From NCBI RefSeq assembly GCF_902459465.1, contig NC_047062.1, positions 29,692,673 to 29,756,672 of the forward strand: a stretch of DNA of 64,000 nt. Direction: 5' to 3'. Positions 33,494 to 44,641 of this stretch are shown in pieces. This stretch comes from Asterias rubens (lineage: Eukaryota > Echinodermata > Asteroidea > Forcipulatida > Asteriidae). Each line of letters starts with the position of its first letter. The stretch's first letter is position 1. The translations under genes were made by a program, and so were the position numbers. The notes below the pieces were generated by a model. That model made no database searches, was not told where the DNA came from, and saw only the letters and a list, made by a program, of their open reading frames with translations.

Positions 33494-36086
33494 ATGGCAG
33501 AGGTAATGTTCGGAGTACAATCATCTGAAAACACGGATACTTCACCGGTACCCTCAAGTCAATTGGCTGATAAGGAGGATGAAGACTGGTACCCAAGGAA
33601 GATTCAGCCCTTGCCACGCTCACTTGTCATAACCCTCTGCATTTTGGGTTTATGGCGACCCAGGAGGGATGCCACCAGAAAACGGAGGGCAAGTAGTCAA
33701 GAATGGCCATCATGCCCCCAGCCATTATGCCCCCAGGAAGCAGCACACTTCCAGGCTGGTCGAACCAGGACAAACTCCACCACTGAACTTATTGGCTACC
33801 CACCAAGTGCCACGAACAACAACTACGGAGCGACAGAAACTCTCCATGGGGTGTCGAGCTGTAGTACAACAACTGTTGAAACCGATGACAAATTAGGCTT
33901 GGATCACATGCACTGCAACATATGCAGAGATGAATTTGGAAATGAGCTGAGCCACGAGTCATCAGGTTTGTCACCTTTATTTTGTTTCACCCATTTTACC
34001 CCCACAAGAGTTAATAAAAAAATACTATTCACTTTAAGGCACTGGACACTATTGATATTTACTCAAAATAATTGTCAGCATAAAAACTTACTTGGTTAAC
34101 GAGCAATGGAGAGCTGTTGAAAATAAAAACATTGCAAGAAACGGCTCCCTCTGAAGTAATGTAGTTTTTGAGAAAGAAACAATTTCTCATTAAAATATTT
34201 GAATTGGAGTTCCATGACCTCAGCTAGCTGAGATCTCGAACTCAAGCATTTGAAAGCTCACAACTTGTGAGACAAGGGTGTTTTTTTCTTCCATTATTCT
34301 CTCACAACTGAGTTTAAATTTTCACGTGTTTTTTTTTGTATGCATATGTTGAGATACACCAAGTAAGAAGACTGATCTTTGACAATTACCAAAGGTGTCC
34401 ATAGTGCCCTTAACTACTTACGTAGATACCATTAGTATTCATAATAATAATAATAGTGGCTGTTTATAAAGCGATTATGTCCCTCACTCAGTGACACTCA
34501 AGGTGCTTCAATATCCAGTTTTTTCCTGCAAGATATGTGGGACTACTTTTGAGTTATGTTATGAGACGTCCTTTTACACAGCACTATGTACAGATTTACA
34601 AGGTGATGTGGCGCAATATGCTGCCAGTCTAGTAATCTGAATTAAGTCTAGTGTTATTTTGAAATTTAAGATTTTCGGCAGTTGAACTCGGTGTACAGTT
34701 CTTGGTGTTTAAGGTTTAAAATAAGTTCTTCTACGTTCCCCACTCTCCACGGGTGGATTTAGGACTAGTCTCTAGGAGAAACTAAAAGCTTAAGTCTAGT
34801 CCTAAGGATGAGTTAGCGATAAGACTAGTCTTAACTCTTTGTGAAATCCAACCCAGAGTTAGACTAGTCTTATCTCCAGTTAGGACGAGTTACTTGTCCT
34901 AACTAAACTCTTAGGATTAGTCCCAAGTTAGGACCATCTTTGTGAAACCGACCCCTGGACCCCACAAATTGACTGTTTCCATCCTGAACTATTCCTCTCA
35001 CTGTCTTCATTTCCAGCGGCAAAGACCAAGTTCTACCTTGTGCGAATGTTGATGCTCCTTTATCTGGTCAGCATGTCTGGATTAATGCTGTATGACTTTG
35101 TCATCTACTGTAAGTTCGGCTGGGGTAAACGTGCGAGCACACTACTCCTAGTGTCATACTTCACCTATCTCTTCCAGGTCTTTGTGGTTCCAATATTTGG
35201 TCTGCTATCGGAACTCATGACCTTCCTTCAGACGGGGTCAAACTCCAGTGGTATATGGGCTGCTCTACAAACGAACTACATCTTAGAAAGAATTCAATAC
35301 CTCAGAGGGAATTGTGTCCTATCCTGTGTGACCTGTGGACTGTTTCTGATCTGGCCGACAGGTAACGGCGTGTTGAGAATCATCTATGACTATGTCTATC
35401 GCCCGAATGGAGATGCTCATGCTAATATAAGCCTCTGGTGTGCCCTTGTGTCCTACATCATGTATGGCTTCTTTTGCTTTCTCATTTACATCGAACGCAA
35501 GTCCTTCCAGAGTGAGTTCCGCGTGGTGGCACACTTTGTGGCGAGTAAGGCACCGAAGGGAATGCTTTTCATCGACTTGTGTAGGGACCATTTATCGGCA
35601 GTCTACCAGCGATTCCGCGTGATGCGGGATTTCGTCGGGATCTGGATGGCGTTCACAATGGCTGTAGCGACTTGGGGCATCACAGCTCACCTCACTTGGA
35701 ACTATGTCATCTTCACATATTGTGACGTCAGCCACGACAGTGACAATGTCGGACTACCTTTACTCAACGTGCTCATCTGGTCACAGAAAATCATGTTCTT
35801 TGTTCTGCCTTCACTGGCTGTAGGTGGGTTGAATATTGACTATGTGTGGAGGGAGTTCAGGTATATGATGGTGAGACATCAACGCCACTGTTACTCCGTC
35901 TTCTGGTCTCACATCAAGACACATATGGGGGATATCAATCTCTTCGCTAAAGGGTTGAGGGCTACTCTACTCTTCTCTGCGTTAGGGTTGTTTCTGGGTC
36001 TGGAACTGAGCAATGAATCGCAGAATGTAGCCTTTTGGAATGGACCTGGGGAGTACAACCTGACTGTTTTCTGTACACATCAGTGA
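33494..36086 (+). CDS. Unrecognised seven-helix membrane protein, predicted N-in/C-out
   Basis: Two coding exons (33494-33965, 35017-36086) share phase 1 and give 513 aa. The ATG context is good (CAATCATGG). Residues 1-165 are polar, Ser/Thr/Pro-rich and end with a CNIC pair (residues ~144-147). Seven hydrophobic segments follow: about 168-189, 199-222, 257-273, 296-316, 365-391, 407-430, 474-491. Charge and sequons point to a cytosolic N terminus. The loops TM4-TM5 (about 50 residues with ERKSFQSEFRVV and RFRVMRD) and TM6-TM7 (WREFRYMMVRHQRH) are long and basic. Sequons NIS (TM3-TM4 loop) and NES and NLT (C-terminal tail) would then face outside. This is opposite to GPCRs but like insect gustatory/odorant receptors and their animal relatives. 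No GPCR DRY or NPxxY motif was seen. A gustatory-receptor-like relationship is inference only. The intron holds a MITE-A and another foldback. Confidence 0.85.
34034..34413 (-). mobile_element. MITE family A, in intron
   Basis: TTAAGGCACTGGACACTATTG to AGGTGTCCATAGTGCCCTTAA. The inner palindrome here is GACCTCAGCTAGCTGAGATC. Confidence 0.8.
34440..34640 (-). mobile_element. Non-LTR 3'-tail-like segment
   Basis: AATAATAATAATAATAGTGG is followed by TTTATAAAGCG, CACTCAAGGTGCTTC and TTACAAGGTG-type sequence, the layout of the other antisense LINE/SINE ends in this window. Confidence 0.4.
34740..34957. mobile_element. Foldback of the GGACTAGTC/TTAGGA type
   Basis: Repeated inverted AGGACTAGTC / GACTAGTCTTA motifs and GTGAAATCCAACCC, ending TTTGTGAAACCGACCCC. 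Related to the outer element at 63573-63990. Confidence 0.6.
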
Positions 36087-36109
36087 TGTGGATGGTACGT
36101 TAATTACAA

Positions 36110-36212
36110 AACTGGTTGGGGTAAGGCTGGGTTGGGGCAAGCCGCTAATGATCTGCCGCAATACTGGTTGGGGCAAGGCTGGGTTGGAGCAAGGCGTTAA
36201 TGATCTGCCACA
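36110..36212 (+). repeat. 52-bp tandem duplication in the 3' UTR
   Basis: ACTGGTTGGGG.AAGGCTGGGTTGG.GCAAG and TAATGATCTGCC.CA occur twice in succession (about 36112-36163, 36164-36212). Confidence 0.8.
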
Positions 36213-36687
36213 GTGAGATAATCGAGACGTGGTGGTGGCATAATGAATCAGGTTTCCGCGATCGAATACTGCTCTCGCAAGATCGCTGCTCTCGCAAGAT
36301 CGCTGCTCTCGTCCAAAGCTGCTGGTTGTGGACTATCATGGGACTGTAGTCGTGGGAGCAGTAGTCTCGCAGGGGGCAGCAGTCTCTCGAGAATACTTCC
36401 AGTGTCGCAGGAATTGCAGGGAGATTCGGAATCGCGCAGGGGAGAGAGAGTCAGAATGCTTTCACCACGGCAGACATTTAACGACTTGTCCACAAGTGAG
36501 TGCATTCCAGGTATGGGGAGCCAAATGAGAGAAGGTGTGACTTGAAGCAGACTTGAGAAGCTTGACAGAGTTAGGTTCCATGAGTCGCAAGTAGTGTCAA
36601 ATGCTGAGCAAAGGCTTGAGCGGCCAGACCGGTGGAGAAACAAGCACATTCATACACTTTTATGCTTATTTCAATTTGACACATCAC

Positions 36688-36693
36688 AATAAA
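36688..36693 (+). promoter_or_regulatory. Candidate poly(A) signal AATAAA for the seven-helix gene
   Basis: AATAAA is about 600 bp past the stop, followed by GATTGCTGTATTTTTTTAG and a T-rich stretch. Confidence 0.65.
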
Positions 36694-37090
36694 GATTGCT
36701 GTATTTTTTTAGAATATTTGTTTTTTCTTTTGTTTAAATGGTATTGGTATTTCACATCAACAAAAAGAGTGCAGCACCAGCACGTAAACTTGGGTGTCAC
36801 AGATTCGATTCCGGCTCTAGTCAATTTTTGTTTGTTCAACTCAAAATTTAGTCACCAGTTTCTGTAAATTACTTGATATGCAAACAGAAAGTAAGTTTCA
36901 GATTTCAACATAACAAATCATTAATTTGTTTTTGTGTGCCAGTTTACACTGATGTGTATTTTAAAAGTACTGTAAGTTGAAAATAAAAAGTAAAAAGTCA
37001 ACAACCTTTGCCCTGCTGAAGGGAATGTCTCACCACAAAACCAAGCTAGCCCGGTGGCTATGCAGTCGTGGCAAGTCTCTGTCAGTGACT

Positions 37091-37196
37091 AATTGAGTCC
37101 CAACTATCACAGATTTGTTATTTTATGCACGTGGTGGGATACACCATGTGAGAATACTGGTCTTTGACAAATAACAAAAGTGTCCAGTGCCTTTAA
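37091..37196 (-). mobile_element. MITE family A, right-end fragment
   Basis: TTGTTATTTTATGCACGTGG, GATACACCATGTGAGAATAC and GTGTCCAGTGCCTTTAA mark the end of a family-A copy; the rest is missing. Confidence 0.75.
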
Positions 37197-37558
37197 GTTG
37201 GTAGGTTAAGGGTGGAGTTAGGATGTTAGAAATTTTGGAAAGGGGTGAATGTGTGTGATATACATGGATGTGTAAATACTTAGTAACTGAAAAGAAAAGA
37301 GGTTAATTTTGAGGCATTTTGAACACTTTCAAATCAGCATTTATTTGCAATTAGTAACGTGATACAAAAAATTTGAAATTACTTTATTATTTCATAAGTC
37401 ATTTAAAGCAAAGAGACCAAGAGGCACAAATAAAATGTCATAAGTAAATAAATTTTAAATAAAATCTCTTTTAATTTCTATTTGTCACATTGACAATTAC
37501 TATAAAAAATGTGCAAAAACACAAAATGTCTGATTTTTTAAAACCATACAGCATAGTT

Positions 37559-37886
37559 TAAAAGCAGTGGTTTGGTAATTACTCAAAATTATATTGGCAT
37601 AAAACCTTACTTGGTAACAAGTAGTGGGGAGCTGTTGATAGTATAAAACATTGTGAGAAACGGCTCCCTCTGAAGTAATGTAGTTTTTGAGAAAGAAGAA
37701 ATTTTTCACAAATTTAATTTTTGAGACCTCAGAATTAGATTTTGAGGTCTCAAAATCAAGCATCTGAAAGCACACAACTTCGTGTGACAAGAAGGGTGTT
37801 TTTTCTTTCATTATTATCTCGCAACTTCGACGACCAGTTGAGTGACTGGTTTTTGACAATTACCAATAGTGTCCAGTGTCTGTAAA
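37559..37886 (-). mobile_element. MITE family A
   Basis: Left terminus partly decayed (AAAGCAGTGGTTTGGTAATT), right terminus CAATAGTGTCCAGTGTCTG. Inner palindrome TTTTTGAGACCTCA / TGAGGTCTCAAAATC. Confidence 0.8.
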
Positions 37887-37889
37887 GGC

Positions 37890-38463
37890 CTTATTGTCAC
37901 ACAGGGCAATTTTCAGGCAACTTGAAGGCAACCAACTGCACTGAACCCAATTTCATGGCTCCACTTACCACCGGATTCTGCGCTTACGATCACCATTCTC
38001 CGCTTGCATGGCAAACGCTAAACTTCTGCACAAGCTGTGTAAGGGTTGAGTTCCTAGTAACGTGGAGTACGCATGCCCACAAGCCACAAATTTACCTGCT
38101 AACCGGTGAAATACGCTTGACGTAAGCGCAAAATTCACTGCTTCCGAAAGCGCTGATTCTTTGCCCACGGTAGGCAGAGCCAAGAAATTGGTCCCCGTAC
38201 ACTCAGAAGCACAAGAGACATTCTTTCAGCTGTTAAGTCACTGTCCCCAAGAAAATAATGAGAAACTGATTGCAAGAGATTGCAAGGAACTGGCTGTTTG
38301 CCTGAGACTTTCCAACGCTAGGTGGCAGCAGACATACCGGGTAAATTTCCATTGTTTACGTAGTTCTGAACATGCGCATGATTCTGAGAACAATGGATTT
38401 ACCCGGTAAGTCTGCTGCCCTCTATCGTCCCAGAAAGTCTCCCATTGCCACCTGTGACATGGC
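37890..38463. mobile_element. TGTCACAC-type MITE interrupted by two other foldback elements
   Basis: Outer left arm TGTCACACAGGGCAATTTTC; outer right part AGATTGCAAGGAACTGGC and CTGTGACATG, compared with the intact copy at 20617-20795. Inserted into it are a CCCAATTTCATGGCTC element (37945-38191) and a GGCAGCAGAC foldback (38305-38448). Confidence 0.65.
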
Positions 38464-38881
38464 CGTGATGTTACCAGTGAAATTTAGTAGTAAGTGGTTG
38501 AAATAGTGTTAGTACTTAGTTGAGTAAAACATGATCCTAAATAGCAAAGATCTTCACAAAGTAATTAAATGGAGATGGGCAGCTTATAATCACAACAGCA
38601 TCGATGAAAACTCTTTGTTTCATATCAACTAACGTAGAGAATTTTCCACATTCAAAATTCAAAACATTCAAGAAATTAAATTGAGATGTGCAGCTTATAT
38701 TTTTATCTATCTGTTTGTTGTTAAATAATTTTAAGCGTTTTTGTCTGTACTGTATGAATCATGGCCAGTTTTAATTTCCCCAGTGTGGGATAATAAAGTT
38801 CTTATCTATCTATAATCACACCAGCATCGATGAAACTTTGCTTCAAATCAACTAACGTAGAGATTTCCTTTTTCTAGAAAA

Positions 38882-39180
38882 TGGCATGTCGTGGCTGAGC
38901 GGATAAGAACATCGAACTCTTGCTCTAGCGTTTCTGATCAGCAGAGTGTGGTTTTGAGTCCCAGTTATAGCACGCAAAAGTGTCTTTTAGAAAGACACTT
39001 CAAACCATTATTGCTGCATCCTTTGGATGGGACATAAATCCGCAGGTCCCGTGTGTTGTGTTATGCACGTTAAATAACCTTAACACTTATAGTACACTTT
39101 TAAAGAGAAGAGGTTGGCCCTGGTGTTCCTATATTGCAAGATGCTTTACCATAATTGCTTTGTCCTTAAAGCCATTGGAC
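38882..39180 (+). mobile_element. tRNA-derived SINE
   Basis: Head ATGTCGTGGCTGAGCGGATAAG (A box TGGCTGAGCGG), GATCAGCAGAGTGTGG before the B-box region (TTTTGAGTCCCAG), and body ACACTTCAAACCATTATTGC and GATGGGACATAAATCC. A MITE starts at its 3' end (39176). Confidence 0.75.
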
Positions 39181-39445
39181 ACTTTCGGAACAGAAAAAAA
39201 AAAAAACTGTTCACAGATTTACAAATAACTTACAGGGTTTACAGAAGGTAATGGTGAAAGACTTCCCTTGAAATATTATTTCATGAAATGCTTTACTTTT
39301 TGAGAAAACATCAAAACAATTATCAATTCTCGATATCGAGCATTACAGATTTATTTTAAACACATGTCATGACACAGCGAAATGTGCGGAAACAAGGGTG
39401 GGTTTTCCCGTTATTTTCTCCCGACTCCGATGACCGATTGAGCCT
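39176..39445. mobile_element. MITE related to family A (CATTGGACACTTTCGG ends)
   Basis: TTAAAGCCATTGGACACTTTC, an A run, and GACCGATTGAGCCTGG near the end. The antisense AATAAA (39350-39355) that may end the C11orf68-like transcript lies inside it. The right boundary is uncertain. Confidence 0.5.
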
Positions 39446-39658
39446 GGTGCAATCCGCCCCTGAAGCATGCGAGCTCAAAAACTTGCGAACGTGAAGCCCA
39501 ATATTAACATTTATCTTTGGTTTTAAAAAAGCCCTACTCCACATTCTATGGTTTTAACTTCATTTTTTTTATGAATTTGTTTGGGGGGTAAAAAAAAACG
39601 GAATTTCTTTTGTTTGAGGGCAAAAAATACAACAGAATTCTGGTTAAAAACGGAGAAA

Positions 39659-42600
39659 TCACTCATAATTGGCGACAATTACGGAGCTGTTTTTCCGCAG
39701 ATCAAAGTTACTGTAATACACCACTGGTTTTAAGCCCCACTCGTTTCCTCTGTACACCCCAAGATACGTAAAGACATCCGGCTTGTAATGCATGCTGCAT
39801 CGGATCCCGATGGCTCGAAGTCGGCTTTCTAACTCCCTTACCTCGCCCTTGTCAGTGAAGTTGTTGTTGTACACACAGATGACTTGAGTTTCTTCATTTT
39901 CTTCCCATGTGCTGATTTTGGCGGACACTCCGAGGCGACCGATGATTGTTGCACGGAATATCCTTTCCCAGGACAAGTCGGCGTGGATGCCTCGTCTCCG
40001 AAAGATCATCCACTTACCACATAAAGTCCTATAAACACAAAATCATATTAATAATTAATACCAGGTAGTTATACTAAACATTATCACACAAGCATGAGTA
40101 GAATACGAAAAACTATACAGTGCTTCTGCATACCATATCCAACGAGGCCGAACTTCAAGCAAACTGCAAGCAACGCAGAGGTCTCAGCTGAGGTCTCAAC
40201 ATCTTTCTTTCTCAAAAACTATGTTTAAAATCAGAGGGAGCCATTTCTCACAATGTTTTATACTATTAACAGCTCTCCATTGTTCGTTACCAAGTAAGTT
40301 TTTATGCTAACAATGAGTTTGAGTAATTACCACTAGTGTCCACTGCCGTACAATACAAACATGGGTTTCATAAAAAGCACTCCAAATTTATACAAACTCA
40401 CCCATGAGCCAGAGCAAGTTGCTGTATTTTCTGGAAGTTGATCTCTTCCCCTGATTCGTTGAGTTTTTCCCATGCATCTTTGAGGCCGAGTACATCCGTT
40501 CTCTTCCGTCTCTTACTACCCTCCTCTTCCTCCTCTTCCTCCTCCTCTTCCTCCCCCTCCTCCTCCTCCTCCCCATCATTATCCCCTTGAACATCATCTT
40601 CATCCTCATCGTCATCGTCATCCTCCTCCTCCGACGACGAGGAAGACAGCTCAAAATCTCCACGAGGAGCACAAACAAAGACCCAAGATATTCCATCAGA
40701 TCTGTACAAATAGATTCCAAAATACTCTATATTAGTGTTTGGGCACAACAAAATGATGACTAGGCATTTGTGAACAAACACATAGCTGGTCCCTGTTGTT
40801 TTGCTTCGATTAAGTGCTTCAAAGCTTGAAAGTTGATCTGATTTTAAGATGGAAGAGTATTTATATAGCACTTTATACACATGAAGGGCGTCTCAAAGCA
40901 CTTCCAATATTAGTACCCCTGGTTACTGGGCCATTTAATTCATTCCTTAAAGGCAGTGCACACTATTGGTAATTACTCAAAATAGTTATTACCTTAAAAC
41001 CTTACTTGGTGACCAGTAATGGGGAGAGGTTGATGGTATAAAACATTGTGAGAAACGGCTCCCCCTGAAGTGCCATAGTTTTCGAGAAAGAAGTTATTTT
41101 TCACGAATTTGATTTTGAGACCTCATCTTTAGAACTTGAGGTCTCGAAATCAACCATCTTTAATAACGCACACAACTTTGTGTGACAAGGGTGTTTTTTC
41201 TTTCATTATTATCTCGCAACTTCAACGACCAATTGAGCTCAAATTTTCACAGGTTTGTTATTTTATGCATATGAGATACACCAAGTGTAATGTCAAAGAC
41301 CCATATTCTCACTTGGTGTATCCCATCCCAACACGCATAAAATAACAAAGCTCTGAAATTTTGACTCAATTGGTCATCGAAGTTGCAAGAGAATAATGAA
41401 TGGAAAAACACCCTTGCGATGCACAAATTTGTGTCCTTTCAGATTCATTCATAAATACCAGTTTCGCTATTCCTATTGGTGGAGAGCGCATCACGTGGGT
41501 GTGTATAAACCTTTGTGACAGTAAAAAGTGTCGAAACACATGCGTGACCTGCGAGCTTGCACCTGTGCTTATACAGTTTCTTCATTCCTATTGGTCAAGA
41601 GCAACGGCCGGGACAGCCACATCACGCAATACGCGCGACGCACACAGTATTCCCTTATAAGGAAATGTTTACATGAGGGCGGCGGAGGGCTTTACCATTT
41701 TATAGCTGGAGGGGTGTTGTGTTGAAAGAAATCATTGAACAATTATAATGGTTGCATTTATTTTACTTTTTGACCAAAAAGTGTCAATGTTTTTGACCGA
41801 AAAGGTATTTATGAATGGGAATCAAAGTGTGGTGAATCGGTTTTCAACTAGTGGTTTAAACCCGACAAGGCCTGGTTCTTGATAATTGACCTCGACTTCG
41901 TCTAGGTAAATTTATCAAGAACCAGGCCTCGTTGGGATTAAACCACTAGTTGAAAACCTCTTCACCACACATTGACTCCCTTATTTAAAGACACTGGACA
42001 CTATTGGTATTTGTCAAAGACTAGCCTTCACAGTTGCATAAAATAATAAACCTGTGAAAATTTGAGCTCAATATTGGTTGTTGAAGTTGCTAGATAATAA
42101 TGAAAGAAAAATCACCCTTGTCACACGAAGTTGTGTGCTTTAATATGCTTGATTTCGAGACCTCAAATTCTAAATCTGAGGTCTTGTAATCAAATTCGTG
42201 GACAATTAAATTCTTTCTTCAGAGGGAGCAGTCTCTCACAATGTTATATACTACCAACCTCTCCCATTACTCGTTACCAATAAAGGTTTAATGCTAATCA
42301 TTATTTTGAATAATTACCAATAGTGTCCTCTGCCTTTAATAAAAGATTTTAGGCCCAAAGTCTTTTATTATTTGAGTGAGAAAATACGTCTTTCTCAAAA
42401 ACTACGTTACTTCAGAGGGAGCCGTTTCTCACAATGTGATATACTATTAACAGATCTCCATTCCTTGTTCTCAAGTAATTTTGAGTAATTACCAATATTG
42501 TCCAGTGCCATTAAAATTTACAAACTATCACCTTTTTAGTTTGGATGACCGACAATCCGTCAAGAACATGTTTGCCGCAACCTGCAACGCTGGTGGAGGA

Positions 42601-43672
42601 ATCGCATCAGTGTAGAATTTGAGCCATGTTAGATTGTCGAGCTCTATTCCTTCTGCAGCTAGCTTTCTTCCTAGGGCTCCTAATAAAGTCCGAACTCCAG
42701 ACTCCTGCTCATTTTTCTCAGATGTTGTGGTTCTTCTGGGTCTGGATTTGTGCAATTGTACAAAATGCTAAGTATTTGGCTGTGTCCATTTTATTTTATA
42801 TTTTATAGGTATTGTACTGGAATAATTGTGCTGAACAAATAGTCACAGACAGTGTTGTAATACTGCTAGACCAATTTTAGTGGTGGGCTAAAATTCCAGA
42901 TTTTTCGAAGTCCACCATGGGAAAGTGGATAAACAAAATTATCCATGTTTACTTAAGGGGCCATTATTACTGGAGTGAAAGCTTCAGACATGATGCCAGG
43001 TTTTAAAACTGTTTGTGTTATGGGGCCACGTAATTATGAATAAGTTGAATGGCATTTTGACTGTGTTCTTTCTTTCATAGCTGTGTCTCAGATCAATGCA
43101 CAGTGGACAATATCTTGATTTATTCTAGGGGAAATCGGTGCGGCGCAATGTATTTTGCTCAGAGGACTGGGCAAAAATTGTGAGTCCTAGGCAGGCAGGC
43201 ATGCCCAGCATCGCCCACCATGGCTATACAACACTGCTGTTATGATTCCCAATTCTAAAATGAGCAATTAAAAGTGTTCACCGTCTTTTGTTGTCACTAT
43301 TTTGTGCATTTCAACTCACTGATTAAGCGATACTACTTCAGCTTTCTCCCTCTCGTTTCTTCGACCACTGTCCACCATCTTGTCCTTCTGAGAAGACGAC
43401 TGGGAAAACATAGATGAGCTTCCATGGCAACTCTCATCGCTGAAGTTGCGATCACTTCCTGGGACGCCAGCCCCTTCATGATTGTGTGTGCCTGGACTTT
43501 GAGAGATACAGTTGTTTCGTCCAACTGAGGTTGAATCTTTTTCCTCCACAACGTCTTTGTTTTTCTCTTTGGGTCGAAACGGGTTGCTATTCACACCTTT
43601 CTCACCGACTTTGAAGCGTGGATGAACTGGTTCTAGATCCGGCATATCATCAAACCTTTCTAGCCTTGCCAT
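39659..43672 (-). CDS. C11orf68: C11orf68/Bles03-type protein (DUF1917)
   Basis: Four coding exons on the minus strand, 43672-43320, 42741-42532, 40701-40402 and 40028-39659, with phases 2, 2, 2 that match, give 410 aa. The DUF1917 hallmarks are ordered SDGISWVFVCAPRG, LKDAWEKLNESG, LCGKWMIF, GRLGVSAKIS, VICVYNNNFTD, YKPDVFTYLGVYRGNEWGL. The vertebrate protein is about 250 aa with an unknown biochemical role; this one is longer at the N terminus (residues 1-160, polar). An acidic tract of about 40 Asp/Glu residues (coded around 40505-40635), flanked by Ser and KRRKR, is inserted between the first two conserved blocks. The start ATG at 43672 lies 11 nt inside an exon preceded by a good acceptor (TGTTTTTAG), so a 5' non-coding exon exists upstream. 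Introns carry MITE-A copies. Confidence 0.9.
40079..40350. mobile_element. Half foldback (32215-type) joined to a MITE-A right end
   Basis: 40079-40150 matches the left arm of the 32215-32352 hairpin (TTATCACACAAGC, CATATCCAACGAGGCCGAA). 40175-40350 is the right half of a family-A MITE ending ACTAGTGTCCACTGCC. They lie in the C11orf68-like intron. Confidence 0.65.
40947..41452. mobile_element. MITE family A copy plus a second, oppositely oriented partial copy
   Basis: 40947-41290 runs from TTAAAGGCAGTGCACACTATT to ATGAGATACACCAAGTGT. It is followed at once by GTCAAAGACCCATATTCTC, the inverted arm of another copy, to about 41452. Confidence 0.7.
41825..41971. repeat. Foldback hairpin, 147 bp
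   Basis: Arms AGTGTGGTGAATCGG, TTTTCAACTAGTGGTTTAA, GGCCTGGTTCTTGATAA and their complements around a short centre (CCTCGACTTCGTCTAGG). Confidence 0.85.
41985..42514 (+). mobile_element. MITE family A copy followed by a truncated copy
   Basis: 41985-42339 is flanked by TTAA (AGACACTGGACACTATTGG ... AGTGTCCTCTGCC). 42344-42514 is a right half with TCTTTCTCAAAAACTACGTT and TTGTCCAGTGCC. Both end 18 bp before the exon at 42532. Confidence 0.8.
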
Positions 43673-43802
43673 GCTCAATTAATCTAAAAACAAAAGGAGC
43701 AATGGTATGTCATTGGTGGGAAACAGGTCAACTCGTACCTAAAGTCAACACAAACCCAGGTCAACTTGTACCCAAGTCAATTTAATAAATAATAATAAGA
43801 CT

Positions 43803-44520
43803 TGTAGTGCGCACGTATCTACCCTGCTGGGTGTTCAAGGCGCAGTAAACCCCCCCCCCCAAATAAAAATTAAAAAACAGACACAACAAAAATTAGTCCT
43901 TGAAAACCTGTGACATAAGATAAGTTTTGAGAAGAGATTTGAATGTTGTGGTACAAAGACAAGTTCTAAGATTAAGTGGTAGAGAGTTCTAGATGCGTGG
44001 CGCAGCTGAAGAAAAAGACCTGTCTCCCCATGAGTGTTGAGACTTGGGTTCAATGAGAAGAAGTATGGAACTTGTTTGAAGATTTCTTGATGGAGTGTAA
44101 AACTTGGAGAAAATCAGAAATATAGAGGGGAGCCTTGCCATTAAGTGCTTTGTGGACAATGAGCATCAGCTTGAAGATGATTCGTTGAGAGATAGGGAGC
44201 CAGTGTAGTTGTTTCAGAATGGGGGTGATGGAACAGGATTTCTTAGACATTGTCACAATGCGGGCAGCAGTATTTTGGAGGCGTTGAAGATGGGAAATCT
44301 GGTTGTTAGGAAGACTGTAGAGAAGAGCATTGCTATTGTCAAGGCGAGAAGTAACAAATGCATGAATGACCTTTTCAGTGGCACTTTTGTCCAAGTACTT
44401 ACGAATCTTACCAATATTCCTGATGTGGTATGATGACAACGAACGATGTTGTTGATGTGTGGTTGAAGTGTCATTGATGAATCAAAAATAACCCCCAAGT
44501 TCCGAGCTTGCAGCGAGGGG
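43803..44520 (-). mobile_element. 3' end of a CR1/jockey-clade LINE (5'-truncated)
   Basis: Frameshifted minus-strand frames give LINE reverse-transcriptase C-terminal sequence: MGVIFDSSMTLQPHINN, SYHIRNIGKIRKYLDKSATE, HAFVTSRLDNSNALLYSLP, LQNTAARIV, TPILKQLHWLPISQRI, KALNGKAPLYISD. A degraded APRIWNSLP-type end and a TTATTATTTATT tail follow. Non-functional. Confidence 0.88.
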
Positions 44521-44641
44521 GAGCTATCTGAGCATCACGTAGGCTACCCAAACTATCTAGGACAATTATTTGTACCAGGGTGAACTCATACCCAGATCAA
44601 CTTGTACCCAGATCAACTCACACCTTGTTAACTCTTAACCA

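Larger units (their letters stand above)
36694..39349. other. Intergenic, dense repeat cluster between convergent genes
   Basis: Contains a partial MITE-A (37091-37196), a nested MITE cluster (37559-38463), a LINE-tail segment ending ATAATAAAGTTCTTATCTATC (about 38700-38815), a tRNA-derived SINE (38882-39180) and the left part of a MITE at 39176. No coding exon was seen. Confidence 0.55.

Noticed and set aside
44050-44439. 129-codon minus-strand open frame with protein-like sequence
   Set aside because: Real coding ancestry but it is the reverse-transcriptase end of a truncated, frameshifted LINE; reported as a mobile element, not as a gene.
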